Origin: Hirundichthys speculiger
Taxonomy: Eukaryota; Chordata; Actinopteri; Beloniformes; Exocoetidae
DNA length: 64,000 bases
Direction of reading: 5' to 3'
NCBI GenBank assembly: GCA_018398805.1
Contig: JAGFBZ010002341.1
Span: 496,001 to 560,000, forward strand
Part shown: positions 36,451 to 47,392 of the stretch, piece after piece
Position numbering within the stretch: position 1 is the first letter of the stretch
Layout of the letters: the number at the start of each line of letters is the position of its first letter
Notes under the pieces: model-generated
Database searches by the model: none
Seen by the model: only the letters and a program-made list of their open reading frames with translations
Told to the model about the DNA's origin: nothing
Program-made: the position numbers and the translations under genes

Positions 36451-37070
36451 TTAATGACCATTGAAATGTGGTCTGATCTTCATCCAAATCACTATACTGT
36501 ACAACACAATATGCCTTAGCTGATAACACACTCTTAATTTCCGGTGTCTACATTGAACGCACCCATTAAGAATTTTCAGAGCTGGAGGAAAAAGTATGTG
36601 AAGCCTGAGTCTAATTACTTGAACGAAAACTAATTGGAGTCAGTAGTTTGGTCACCTGGAGTCCTGTTAATGAAATTCATTTGGAGATGCGGTTCAAAGC
36701 GGCTCTGACTGCTAAGATGCTTAAATATTTCAGGTGTGCTGTTCATAAGAAGCATCTGCTGGCGTGAAGCGTGCCCTGAAAGAACACATCTCTGACATGA
36801 TCAAGAGTCGTTAATCCACTTAAGGCTGGACAGGGATCCAGAGTAACCTTGGTGTCATAATTCACAGCTGGCCAAATTCTCTATAGACAGTTTAGTACTT
36901 TGACTGATCTTCTTAGTAGTGGGCATCCATGCAAGATGACTCCAAAGGCACAATGTGGAGTCTTCAAACGAGGTAGAGGAGAACCTGTGAGTAAGAGCTG
37001 AAGGCTTAAAGACATCACTGGAACTGGGGAACATCTTCGTCCACGACTCAACAATTCAGTTTGCCAAAGA
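36451..37070 (+). mobile_element. Second Tc1-like fragment, different subfamily
   Basis: Starts with aatgtggtctgatcttcatc and contains 'ggagtcagtagtttggtcac', 'cataagaagcatctgctgg' and, near 36930, 'caagatgactccaaaggcac', all phrases I associate with the leader and N-terminal transposase region of another fish Tc1-like family. No intact frame remains. Sequence resembling a later part may continue after the tail at 37085-37207. Confidence 0.6.
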
Positions 37071-37084
37071 TTACCTTGGAAATC

Positions 37085-37207
37085 CATAATGCTCCTGGGC
37101 TGAGAGCTGGGATAGGTTTCCAGCAGATCTCGGTAACCCTGAACAGGAATAAGCAGGTACAGAGGATGGATGGATGGATGGATGGATGGATGGATGGATG
37201 GAGGGAT
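37085..37207 (+). mobile_element. Retroposon 3' tail ending in (GGAT)n
   Basis: The phrase 'ctgggataggtttccagca', then 'ctgaacaggaataagcag', then about nine GGAT units (37165-37203) is the usual end of a common fish LINE/SINE family. It is 5'-truncated. Confidence 0.7.
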
Positions 37208-38102
37208 GATGTTGCCGTGAGCTTAAACAGTAGAACCTGGGTGAAACAGGACAAAGTCCACCTTAAAATGGTTTCAGAAAAAAAAGAACCATCAACCTTT
37301 TGTGTGACACCAAACATCCCACGAATGCATCTGAACTGAAGCGGTTCTGCCAAGAGGAAAGAGGAGAAACTTGAACACTGGTGCAGGTCTGATCTTGAGC
37401 ATTTACTTGAAATCTTTCCTGCCAAAAGAGGTCCAACAGCTATCAACTCTCAGGGTAGTAAGTAAAGTAAAATAGGACAATGAGGTCTTTTAAGGCAGAA
37501 TGGAACTTGGCCATCAAGGGATTTTGTGTCATGAAAAGGATTTAAAGTTCTCCGTTGAATTTGTGCAAAGTCATTGAAGCTGATACGGAGAAATGTGATC
37601 TTACTTGGCGGTAACTGTCAGCACTTGAGAATGATTTAGACTCTCAGCTGAGACAGCGTTGCACGGGTCCAGCACAGATTTGACAAATGCAAGGATCAGT
37701 TATTTAGTGTGGCATGATTTTATGTAACATTTGGCAGACGAGTAAAGCCGCTCTAGAGGCGGATTGAACAGTGAATTAGTACAAATCTTGAGCAAGAAAT
37801 GCCTCGGGGGTTCTTCACACATCGAGCTGTTTCTGTATGAGAAAAATTGTGGTTAGGATTAGGTGTTAAAGAATATTTGGTTATGGTTAAAACAACGCAG
37901 CACACAAACCTCCTTTTCCTGGTTTAACAGGGTCACTTAGGAGGCGGGTGAGATTTAAGTGAGCTCACGCTGGGGTTTAGTATCATGATCAAATGTGCCT
38001 GATTAAATGAGAGAAACTGAGGATTCAAACACTGTACCTCCAGTCGGTGGTCAGTCCGCTGTATTTCTTGAGCAGCAGTCTTACAAACTAATGTGTTAGA
38101 CG
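37208..38102. other. Non-coding stretch with an old repeat fragment
   Basis: At about 37470-37690 phrases such as 'acaatgaggtctttt', 'cttggccatcaagggattt' and 'gagaaatgtgatctta' resemble a diverged fish interspersed repeat, perhaps related to the one at 6020-6460. No frame survives. The remainder is unique. Confidence 0.4.
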
Positions 38103-38110
38103 TTAAAGAT

Positions 38111-38460
38111 TAGGGGTGAGTATTGGCAAGGACCTCACAATACGATGTGTATCATGATACCTGGGTCACGATACGATATTATCGCGCTATCACGATATAA
38201 CAATATATTGCGATATTCTACCCAGTTAATATCGAAATTAAAAGTAGAGATGAAAAATCAAGATGCTGTATAAGTTCATCAGATGATATTGATCATTCAG
38301 AGGACAAATTGAGTCAAAACTCTTTGCTTCAAAACACCCTATTTATTGTTTATTATTAGTGTTTTTGAAAAAAATTGATTAGGATCTGAAAAATCAATAT
38401 TATATTTGGCGGACGAAAATCGCGATATTTGCCAAATCGATTTTTTTTTTCACACCCCTA
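38111..38460. mobile_element. hAT MITE family A, copy 1
   Basis: Identical 8-bp duplications ttaaagat at 38103-38110 and 38461-38468. Ends are taggggtgag and the complement of cacaccccta. Internal CGATA and TATCG words. 350 bp, non-coding. It aligns end to end, inverted, with the copy at 41119-41471, sharing phrases such as gtagagatgaaaaatcaag and gatcattcagaggac. Confidence 0.95.
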
Positions 38461-38468
38461 TTAAAGAT

Positions 38469-40204
38469 GCACAAAATGTAGTTTGAGAAAATCTGCAGTG
38501 CATGTATGACCACTTATTCAAACATAAGAAAACTTTGATTGGATTGTACGGTGGCTTATCAGAACATAGAAATGATAAATAAGCATGAGTGTAGCCAACA
38601 CCATTAGCAGCAACAAAAAAAGACACAATCCAAGTGAAGAGTTTTGTTGGTGTGGAAGTGTGTAGGCCATAAATGGTGTAGATCATTTTTTTTAAATATT
38701 TTTTTTTGGAACAACTCCCACTCCTCTAGGAGCCACGTGAAGACACCCTCTCACATTAGGCTTTGAGCTGTGTTTAGTGGTGACAGTCATAATTTAAAAA
38801 TGTTTGGCTGTCTCGACTCCTGCTTCTCAAAGCCAGTTATGTTCTGGCAACACAGCTGTGTTTCACTGCTGCTCTCCTTGTAAATCCATCTGGATTTTGT
38901 CGGCCAGATGCCAGAAAAAAAATGTAAAAGAAAAAAAAAGCTTGATTCTCTGCCCTGACCACTGACTCGGGTGATTGAGGTCAAATAACGTTCTTGACTG
39001 ATACAAATGTCACAATCAGCAGGCAAATCAGCTCATAATTATTTCCTTTAGTTGTTTAGGGTGTTAAATGCAACTCAAATTGAATATAATTCATTTTTCT
39101 TATCCCAATTTAAATGACTAGAAGTGACTAGAATATATGGTGAAATATCACGTGGACCCTGAAAACCAAGCTTTTTGATGCTGCTGCAAGATATTACACA
39201 GGAGAGAGAGGAGTGGGATTTTTGGCTTAAACACAAAACCCTTAGATGCTTCAGTTAGAATAAATACTGGAGAAGTTGCTAATTTTGCATAAAGGGAACA
39301 GAAATGTCATGAATACTTCAATAACGGTGAAAAACTATGTGCTATATATATCTTGATTTTTATTGGTACATTTGAAGAAGGATATGTGACATTTTGGCTG
39401 TAATTTCAGATTTTTAATACATTTGAATTTTTTTAACCAATGTTTTTTTTTTTTTTTTTTTTTAATACAATGAAAACCTAGAATGAACTCTCGTGATCAA
39501 GCTGTGCGGCCGGGACACAGAAGCTGTTGGAAATAGATACTGAGATTAAATTGCCGGAAGGTCATCCTGCACAAGTATTCATGACTTTTAAAATATATTT
39601 CATCTCAGCGATGATGCCACAAAGCTGCTTTGTTTTAATAAATGCTGCCCTTCAAGATCCTGCAGTCCACTCGCATGAAAACAGCTAATGACTTGACTGG
39701 CAGGTAGCGTTTTTACACATATCTATATTTTATTTGATCTTTTTTTTACTTCAGCCTTTGCCTTTTATTCCCGTCTCCCCAATTATAAGCTGAAAAACAT
39801 TCTTGTGACAGCATGAAAGATTATTCAGTCATTAAGCGACACTGCTTAAGCAGTGAGAAGCTATCATTTGGTTGACGTGCACATCTCCTTATAATACTCA
39901 ACACAAGTGCTGTTTTTATTTTTTTTTTTGCAAGGATATTTTTTATTTCACTTATTTATTTTTTTAAGTGGAATTGCACGAAGTACAGTACGTAGCAGTC
40001 ATTTGCAGAATCAGGTAGCAATAACTAGAAAATAATACTGAGGCAGTTAATATTTGTTTGCCTTATACTAATTAACTTATGTTAATTTGTCAATTCCTTT
40101 TCAGCCAGTTGTTTTTTTTGTCACATCATATTCAGTGTACATTTTTTTTTCTTTTTGTAAATGTGATACTGGTAATTGAGAGAGGCTTTGAAATAGCAGC
40201 TATT
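38469..40204. other. Non-coding stretch
   Basis: Unique AT-rich DNA with a T run at 39443-39463. The part at about 39590-39900 is complex and free of simple repeats. No gene recognised. Confidence 0.5.
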
Positions 40205-41800
40205 ACCCATCTATCATCCATTCATTAACTGCAGCTTATCCCAGTACGGGTCGGGGGGGGCAGTTGTCTCAGGAAAGAAGCCCTGACCTCTTTTTTTCCG
40301 GGCCATCTCCTCCAGCTCTTCCGGGAACATACGAAGGCATCCTAGCCTAGAGATATAATCTGTCCAGAGTGTCCTGGGTCTGCCTCGGGACCTCCTCCTG
40401 CTTGGACATGCACCACCTGAGGGAGGTGTCTGTGGGGACATCCTCACCAGATGCCTGAACCACCTCAGCCGGCTCCTTTTAATGGAGAAGCAGCAGCTCT
40501 ACTCCACGTGTCCAGCCACCCTACGGGGGAAAAAAAAACCTGAAACTAATTTCTGCTGGTTTTACGCCTGATCTTATTCTTTTGGTCATGACCCACAGTT
40601 TGTGAGAATAGGAACAAAGGTCGAACGGTAAATAAAGTGTCTTGCCTTTTGGCTTGGGTCCTTCCTCACCGGTGGAGTCTGCAGTATTGTAGATTGTGCA
40701 TCGATCCGCCTGCTGATATTTTCTGACTGGAAACCATCGTCTCAGATTTGGAGGTGCTGATTCTCATCCCTGCTGGGTCACGCTTGGTTGCGGACCGCTC
40801 AGAAGAAAGCTGCTGGAGTTCATGGCTCAATGGAGCCAACAGGACTTCATCATCTTCAAAAAGCAGGGATGGAATCCAACTCCCACCTGAAATGAATCTA
40901 AGTAACGGGAACATGGACCAAATTCTCAGGCCACTCTTTTATAGACTGAAAAGCTCATAATTAATGGGTCCAGTGCCCCCGTACTCTGAGAATACCTCAC
41001 GAAGTACCCAGAGGGACGTAGTCCTCTCCAATAAACTGGTTGGTCAAACTCCCATGCTCCCTCCTGTATCCAAGGAAGAGTATAGAGCAAGTCCAGGGTT
41101 TCACAGCCAGGATGGTACTAGGGGTGTGAAAAAAAATCAATTTGGCAATATATCACGATTTTCGGCCGCCCAATATATTGATTTTTCAGCTCCTAATGTC
41201 AATTTTTTAGGAAAATACTTAAATGTGCAAAAACAATAATAAAAAACAATAAATAGGTTGTTTTGAAGCAAATAGTTTTGACTCCCTGTTTTGTCCTCTG
41301 AATGATCAATATCTGATGAACATATACGACAACTTGATTTTTCATCTCTACTTTAAATTTTGATATTGACTGGGTAGAATGTCACAATACATCGCGATAT
41401 CGCGATATTGTATTGTGACCCAAGTATCATGATATATCGTATTGCGAGGTCCTCGCCAATACTCACCCCTAGATGGTACCCACGCTGTTCCACAGTCGAT
41501 CAGACTTTCTTCTCTAGCATCCCTTCCATAAACCTCACCAGGAGGCTGAGGAGTATGGATCACACCTTCCCAGTCCTCTTCTTTAAAAGGGGAGCCACCA
41601 CACCAATCTGACATTTCAGAGACTCTGCCCATGATGTCCACGCAGTGTCGCAGAGTCGTGTCAATCAAGACAGCCTCACAGCATCCAGAGCCTTGAGGAA
41701 CTCAGGGCGGATCTAATCCACGCCTGGACACCTAGCATCATGGAGCTTTTTAACTACTTCAACGAGCTCAGCTCTAACAGTGGGCGAGTCCAACCCAGAG
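40205..41800 (-). mobile_element. Non-LTR retrotransposon (LINE), 3' part, frameshifted
   Basis: Read on the minus strand from 41800 down: a VVKKLHDARCPGVD-type block, a MWQ/VVAPLFKK-type block, then the hAT insertion, then SLLFEDDEVLLA near 40860 (the catalytic FADD box with Ala replaced by Glu), then AGMRISTSKSE, and finally SRGRPRTLWTDYISRLG and PEELEEMARK near 40250-40390. This is the reverse transcriptase and C-terminus of a common fish LINE, clade not assigned. Many frameshifts and gaps, including loss of the block between STSKSE and the C-terminus, make it a pseudogene. Confidence 0.85.
41119..41471. mobile_element. hAT MITE family A, copy 2, inside the LINE
   Basis: Identical 8-bp duplications gatggtac at 41111-41118 and 41472-41479. 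Ends taggggtgtg and the complement of cacccccta-type terminus. 353 bp, inverted relative to the copy at 38111. Excision plus loss of one duplication restores the LINE sequence, so the LINE is older. Confidence 0.95.
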
Positions 41801-44516
41801 TCTGCAGACTCAGCCTCAGTGATAAGAGGACAAGAGGATAAAAGGACAAGGATGAAGCGTGCCACATAAACTGGCACTAGCAATCTGTTGCAGCACCATC
41901 ACTCTACCAATAATATGCTTACCGTACTTAACCGCCAGTTGGAGGAAAAAAATTCCGCCCTGCCTTTGATGTTTAACCATCATAAATCACATTTAGTAGA
42001 AAATGCAAAATCATTTCTGGTCACTTGAATCCTTTTTCTTGCTGGTAGGGGTGCACAAATTGATACAAACCTTGCAACTGCTTAGATCTATTAAATAAGA
42101 TATCATTTTTTTTAGCAGAAATCTCCATAATAGGTCTAGTTAGGCTGATTCTCCAACTTCAGAGTGCTTTGAATGCTGTTCACTGCATCAAATTCAACAA
42201 AAAAATGACTTAAGCTATTCGCCAAACCCCACTTCCACAAACAAAAAAAAAACAAAAGAAAAAGTGTCCGTTTAGGATCCAGGCTTATGCAGAATTTTAT
42301 TCTGTATTAACTGAGAGTTAAATGGTCCTCTATAGGTTCATAAGAAGCTTAGGTGTAGTAATGAGATGACGTCGTTTGTGGGTCAACCGACTGGTATGAC
42401 ATGGCACAAAACATCTGTGGCAGGAATTAAATCCATATTAATGTTCCCTGAGTGGTGTCTGTTGGAAAAATTCCAAGAAAAATGCTGCTAATAATTCCAG
42501 TTTGTGTCCAACGTCGGATGGAGAGAATTACATTAAAGAGCAGCATGCTCATCTTGGTGGTTTGGAAAATAATTTAAACGTCATAATGTGGTTGTACAAC
42601 TGCATTACAATGCACTGCATTTTTCTCTCCATGAAAGCTTTGCTACTGCCCCCAGGTATTAAGCAAACCACCCCCCCCACCCCCCCAATCCAGGGGTGTG
42701 GTTCAGGAAATTCCCATGGGTATCTCAATAGGTGTCAAGAACAGTGTGGCATAACTGAAAGCAACGCAGCGTGATTGTGATAGTATGGTGGGCTACAAAT
42801 AGAAAGGGGAAATGGGTTAATTACTGAGATGTCAAAACAGCCAGGAGTGGAACATGATTTAGCATGGTTAAACAGGCACAGCGGAAGCATGTTTCCAGGC
42901 TTGCCGCGGGGAGTGTGACATGGTATCCAACGTGTTGTGAAACAGCAACGTATCTCAAGAGGCCAGGCTGTTCAGTGCTTTGAAGCTGTGCTGGGATTCA
43001 GAGACTGCAGCTCCCGTATGAACTGCAAAAGAGAAGAAAAAAAAAAGAAATTGAGATACATTAAAGTCACGGCTCAGCTGATGAGCTGGACTGCTTCGCT
43101 TTAGTGGGATGCATTATCTGGGTTATGAGTGGGACTGCAAGTGCAGTATGAGCGGTTGTGTGCGCTTTAATGCGCCTCTGTGATGTTAAATTTTTTTTAG
43201 CTGGTTGTCATTCACTTTTACAGCTTAATCTATAATCTGCCATTTGTAAAACATGAGTAAGCAGGAGGGCCTGATGAGGAACCTCTTAAGTGAAATCTAG
43301 ACCTAATCTGTATATGCGTTGACTTGGTTTCCTCTGTATTAAGAGTGAGGGGGACGTTCAGCTGCACTACGGGATTTTCATTTATTTATTTCACTTTAGT
43401 CCATTCTTTCCTCTTTCACCTGCTTCCTTCCGTTCAAGCTCGATGAGAGTTTTCCGGAGCCCATCACCGCCTAAAGCATGGACGGGTCACCTATTCGTTG
43501 CAGGGCCGCCCGCAGGAACAATCATGCACACTCAAAATCAATCCCATGGTAGATTTACAATCAATTATGTTCAGTCACAGCGCCATGCAGTTTTGGGAGA
43601 GCACTTTCAGATATGTATTTCTGACCCTGCCAACTGTACAGCGACTCTGTGTTCAATTAAGCACCAATATGAAATTTTGATGACCTACAGGGGCTGTACA
43701 TTTAGATTAATGAATTGTACAGTTTATGTCTGCTGTTGTCGTGGGCTTCTGGATCTTTTTTGGGTAATTTCTCTTGTTCCTGAAATGCCACCTCCAGACA
43801 TGGCCGATGCGGCTCCTCTGACTTTATAGACTGCTCATGTCCTTTCACTTGATTGCACCTGGATAAATATTATGCTCAGGTTGCATTTAGCAAACTTGGT
43901 TCCACCTCTGGAAACCACATGAAGACCATTCCGGCGTAAAATAATAGCATAATGTTAACAAAACACAAATGCCAGATGGCTGGCACCGTTTTTCCACCTG
44001 CTGACTCAACACAGGAAGTTGCAAGGAAATATTGCATAACTTCCTGTGTTGGAAGAGTAATTGGGATTCTGTTGGTAAAAACGTTGCACTACTGGATGGC
44101 ACAGAGACTCTGTGAATATTTCTGATGCTGACATGGGAATCAGAACAACTTCAGATAATCAAGGCAAACATGAGAAATCCACGCCAGCTCTACACAATTC
44201 ACTTAAATGAGAGTTTTGAAGTTTGAAAGTCAAAAATGTCTGGTAAGAAATGATAAAAGGTGAAGCAGTTGTTAGGGTGCTTCAGTAGCATTTTATCAAA
44301 CTTAAGTCCTGTATTGAATCTTCCAGGAGGATTATTTCTATTCATTTTGTTAGGAATTAAGTGGAAAAAGCATAAAAAATAAGACATTGCTCCTAAGTTA
44401 TTCCTAACTGAACATAAAGATTTGATGGTGATAAAATAAGAAATCAAAGTAAAATGAATGGGAATATAATTGTTATAATCAGTGTTGATATTTACTTACT
44501 TTAGTTATATTTTATT
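41801..44516. other. Non-coding stretch with a repeat scrap
   Basis: Mostly unique. About 43450-43570 resembles a common fish repeat through the phrases 'ggagcccatcaccg', 'gacgggtcacctattcg' and 'gcagggccgcccgcaggaac'; a related scrap lies at 52425-52540. A 128-codon frame overlaps it (43443-43829) and is not considered a gene. Confidence 0.45.
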
Positions 44517-44524
44517 GCCTAAAC

Positions 44525-44605
44525 CAGTGGTTCTCAAACTTTTAATACTGCGTACCAGCTGAGAAACTGTTCAGCTCTCCGAGTACCACAGTTTGCACAC
44601 CACTG
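44525..44605. mobile_element. 81-bp hAT MITE with perfect duplications
   Basis: The 8-bp duplications gcctaaac at 44517-44524 and 44606-44613 are identical. Ends are cagtggttctcaaac and the complement of gtttgcacaccactg. At 81 bp it is the shortest complete element here. Its ends belong to a very common vertebrate hAT type. Confidence 0.95.
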
Positions 44606-44613
44606 GCCTAAAC

Positions 44614-46304
44614 TAAAGAAGTTATCACGATACGCCACCGTGTAAACAACTCTGAGCCTCTCACTCAGCAGTGAACTTCACGCCTCGGTACCCATCACTG
44701 CTGCCAACTTGGCAACTTTGCCGCTAGATTTCATGACTTTGCTTAAAATAAATAGATGAATAAATCAAGTCCCCCTCAAGTGGACTTGTCAGACCTGTTT
44801 AGTGGTGTTTAGTTTCCGCTGCCCAAAAGCACCTCGTGGGGTTTTGTTTTTTAACTTGTTTACTTTCGTGACAGTCGTCGTTCCAGATGTGCAACAGCAA
44901 GATGTTGACCCGTTGCTGCAGGCAGATGTTTCTCCTGCTCTGGTGAGGAGAAACACCTGCGACAGCGATCTTCACATGCATGTTGTGGTGGTTTGTTGCC
45001 TTTATCGAGCCTGAGTGCTGGGTTAGGGCCCCCCCACCACCACCACCACCATAATCTGTCTCATTTTTGTCTTACAAATACAAATACAACTTTTACATAA
45101 AAGGAGAACAGTGATTTTTTTTTCCTTCACCATGCAAGTGAAAAAAGAAAAATAACAGATGGTTGCATAATTACTCCTAAATATTTCGACTGTTTCATTT
45201 TGTATGTTAACACTAACATTTTTTTTTTTTTAAATTTGAATGGTTATTGCATCAGATAATAATTACACAACTCATATCAGAGATGTTGGAATAACGTGAA
45301 TAATGCAAAGTTAAAAGTTCAATGCAAAGAAGAAAACATCAGCACATTGAGCTTTATTTCTTTGCAGACAGAAGCCAAGACATTTCATTTTTCTTCTCAT
45401 CAGCTTCCTTTCTAAACTTTAAAGAGGCATTTATGAATGTGTCTCTGTGTCAGTGATTGAAGGTTTTCCAAAGTAATCCCTCGTCCATACTAATATCTGA
45501 AAATTAGTGTAAATGAAGGGTTTGATGCAGTCCTGATCGAGGGATCGTGGGTATCCAGTTTACATCCTGAAACTCCTCCAATCTGCACCGTAGAAGACAA
45601 AATATGCAAATTCTTTCCCATCTTTCTTTGACAAACATTTGCCAAATCATTTTGTCTGTTTACCAACAGAAGACGAACCGAAGGCCCTCTGCCCTTCTTT
45701 GAACTCGAAATACTCGGCCTTATGTTGATACTGATTTAGTACCAAATCATAGTTGCAAATTCAAAATCATCTGTATGAAATCTTTTTATTTTTCAAACCT
45801 CATTACTGATCCTAGTTTGCAGCCATGCCAGCTTTTTTTTTTTAATGTCTTGCATCCCTGCAAAAAAAAAAAAGGAAAAAAAAGACAGAACTATAATAAT
45901 GATTTCACTATTTGTACGCCATGTTTCGTTAACAGCTGAATGCTGCGTCTGCAGTGACCTCAATGCGGGTTTCTCTCGAACCTGGAACTTTTTCCCAGGT
46001 TGCATTGCTGCGACAGCATAGAGAGGTTTTGTTTCTCGAGCACGAACACACAGCGGCCCAACACCATAACGCTTCCATCCGCCTCCTGATATCATCAAAT
46101 GAAAACTGCACCGCAGATGGAACGCGTCATTTAACATTCCAGCGGCACGCGGAGCGAGAGAGCAGAGCCGCGGGGTTATCAAAGCTCGGAGCACCGGCTC
46201 CAAGTCTGATGGGCGGGGACATCAGTACGAAGAGTTATTCTGGGGGTGTCTGGAGCCACCGTGGCCTAGGTTAATGTTTAATGCCCCCACCCTGTAGCTT
46301 TGAG
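44614..46304. other. Non-coding stretch
   Basis: No gene recognised. A 136-codon minus frame (45793-46203) overlaps several smaller frames and passes a T/A run; no domain. Region 45930-46210 is relatively GC-rich for the window. Confidence 0.5.
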
Positions 46305-46312
46305 GTGACAGG

Positions 46313-47384
46313 TAGAGGTGGGCGGATCTATCCAAATATTGATAATATCGATACCAATGCTGGTATTGATATCGAATGATACTCGTGTAAAAAGATCGAT
46401 ACTCAAGCTTTTCTTCTCTCCTACAAGACTGTGGCAAAGTGCGAATTCATTGAAGTCACGTGGCCCGGCGGCGCCAGCCAAACAAGCATGCAGATAGAGC
46501 CTGGCCCCTCCCCCCGGCCCCACCCACTCAGTGGTCTCTCCCCCCCCCCTTGTGGACACACAGACATCATGGAGAGAGATAAGGAAGCAGAAGAATCAAG
46601 AATGGCAGAAAGGAAAAGGAGTCTGATTTGGCTATATTTTATTCCTGAAATCAAGACAACGGCAAGTTGTGTAGTTTGTTAAAAGGCTGTAAAATACAGT
46701 GGAAACACTACTAATGTATTTAAGCACATGAAAAACCATGCACAAGAAAACGAAGAGACATCCCCCATTCCCTGGGCCTGACAGACTCAACCCTGAGACA
46801 GAAGTCATTGACAGACACCTTGCAGTCCAACAGAGTATCCAGGTAGATCAGTGGTCATCTTCAGCATCAATTCATATTAACTTTCAAAGTACATGTTACT
46901 TAAGTCTTATGTTACTGGAGCCAACTAAAAAAAATATAATTAAGACCTTGAAACAACCCAGTACATGTCATGTATCCCATTGAAAGGTGTTATCTAGGAT
47001 AAAAACATAAGATAAGACTTTATTTATCCCACAGTGGGAACATTTATAGAGTTAAAGCAACAGGAAAGTGCACACAGTTCAAACAAAATTACAAAAGTAT
47101 TAAAAGATATAATAGTTGACTAGAAAAAAACATTATGAACAGAACAATTCACCTCCAAGGAATATTTACACAAAATATTGTGATTATAAAGAATTGCCAA
47201 AATGTTATCCCAGGTTTTTAACAAAATAATGCAAAGTTAAAATCACAAAAACACCAAAAGGTCAGCAGTTTATTGATAGATTAAGCTTAATATGAAAAAG
47301 TATCAGTATTGGTATCAGCGATACTGGCCCTGTATTTACTTGGTATTGGATCGATACCAAAATTCCCAGTATCGCCCGGCTCTA
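46313..47384 (+). mobile_element. hAT element with BED-finger exon
   Basis: Target duplications gtgacagg (46305-46312) and ctgacagg (47385-47392) match at 7 of 8. Ends are tagaggtgggcg and the complement of cgcccggctcta, lined with GATATCG and GGTATCG words. 1072 bp. A BED finger with one stop lies at 46569-46795. The catalytic part is deleted. Confidence 0.9.
46569..46795 (+). pseudogene. BED finger of a hAT transposase, one stop codon
   Basis: From ATG at 46569 a charged leader (ERDKEAEESR) leads into SLIWLYF, then CVVC (the C-x2-C pair), a TAA stop where relatives have Lys, then KYSGNTTNVFKHMKNH with the H-x3-H pair, all in one frame. Apart from the stop the finger is complete, which makes this the best preserved of the three BED fingers here. 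It binds transposon ends in active relatives. Confidence 0.85.
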
Positions 47385-47392
47385 CTGACAGG

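Noticed and set aside
41348..41668. 106-codon minus-strand ORF as a gene
   Set aside because: It is a chance join of LINE reverse-transcriptase sequence with the hAT insertion.
42041..42110. Left end of another hAT element (taggggtgcacaaatt)
   Set aside because: No matching right end or target duplication was found within a few kilobases.
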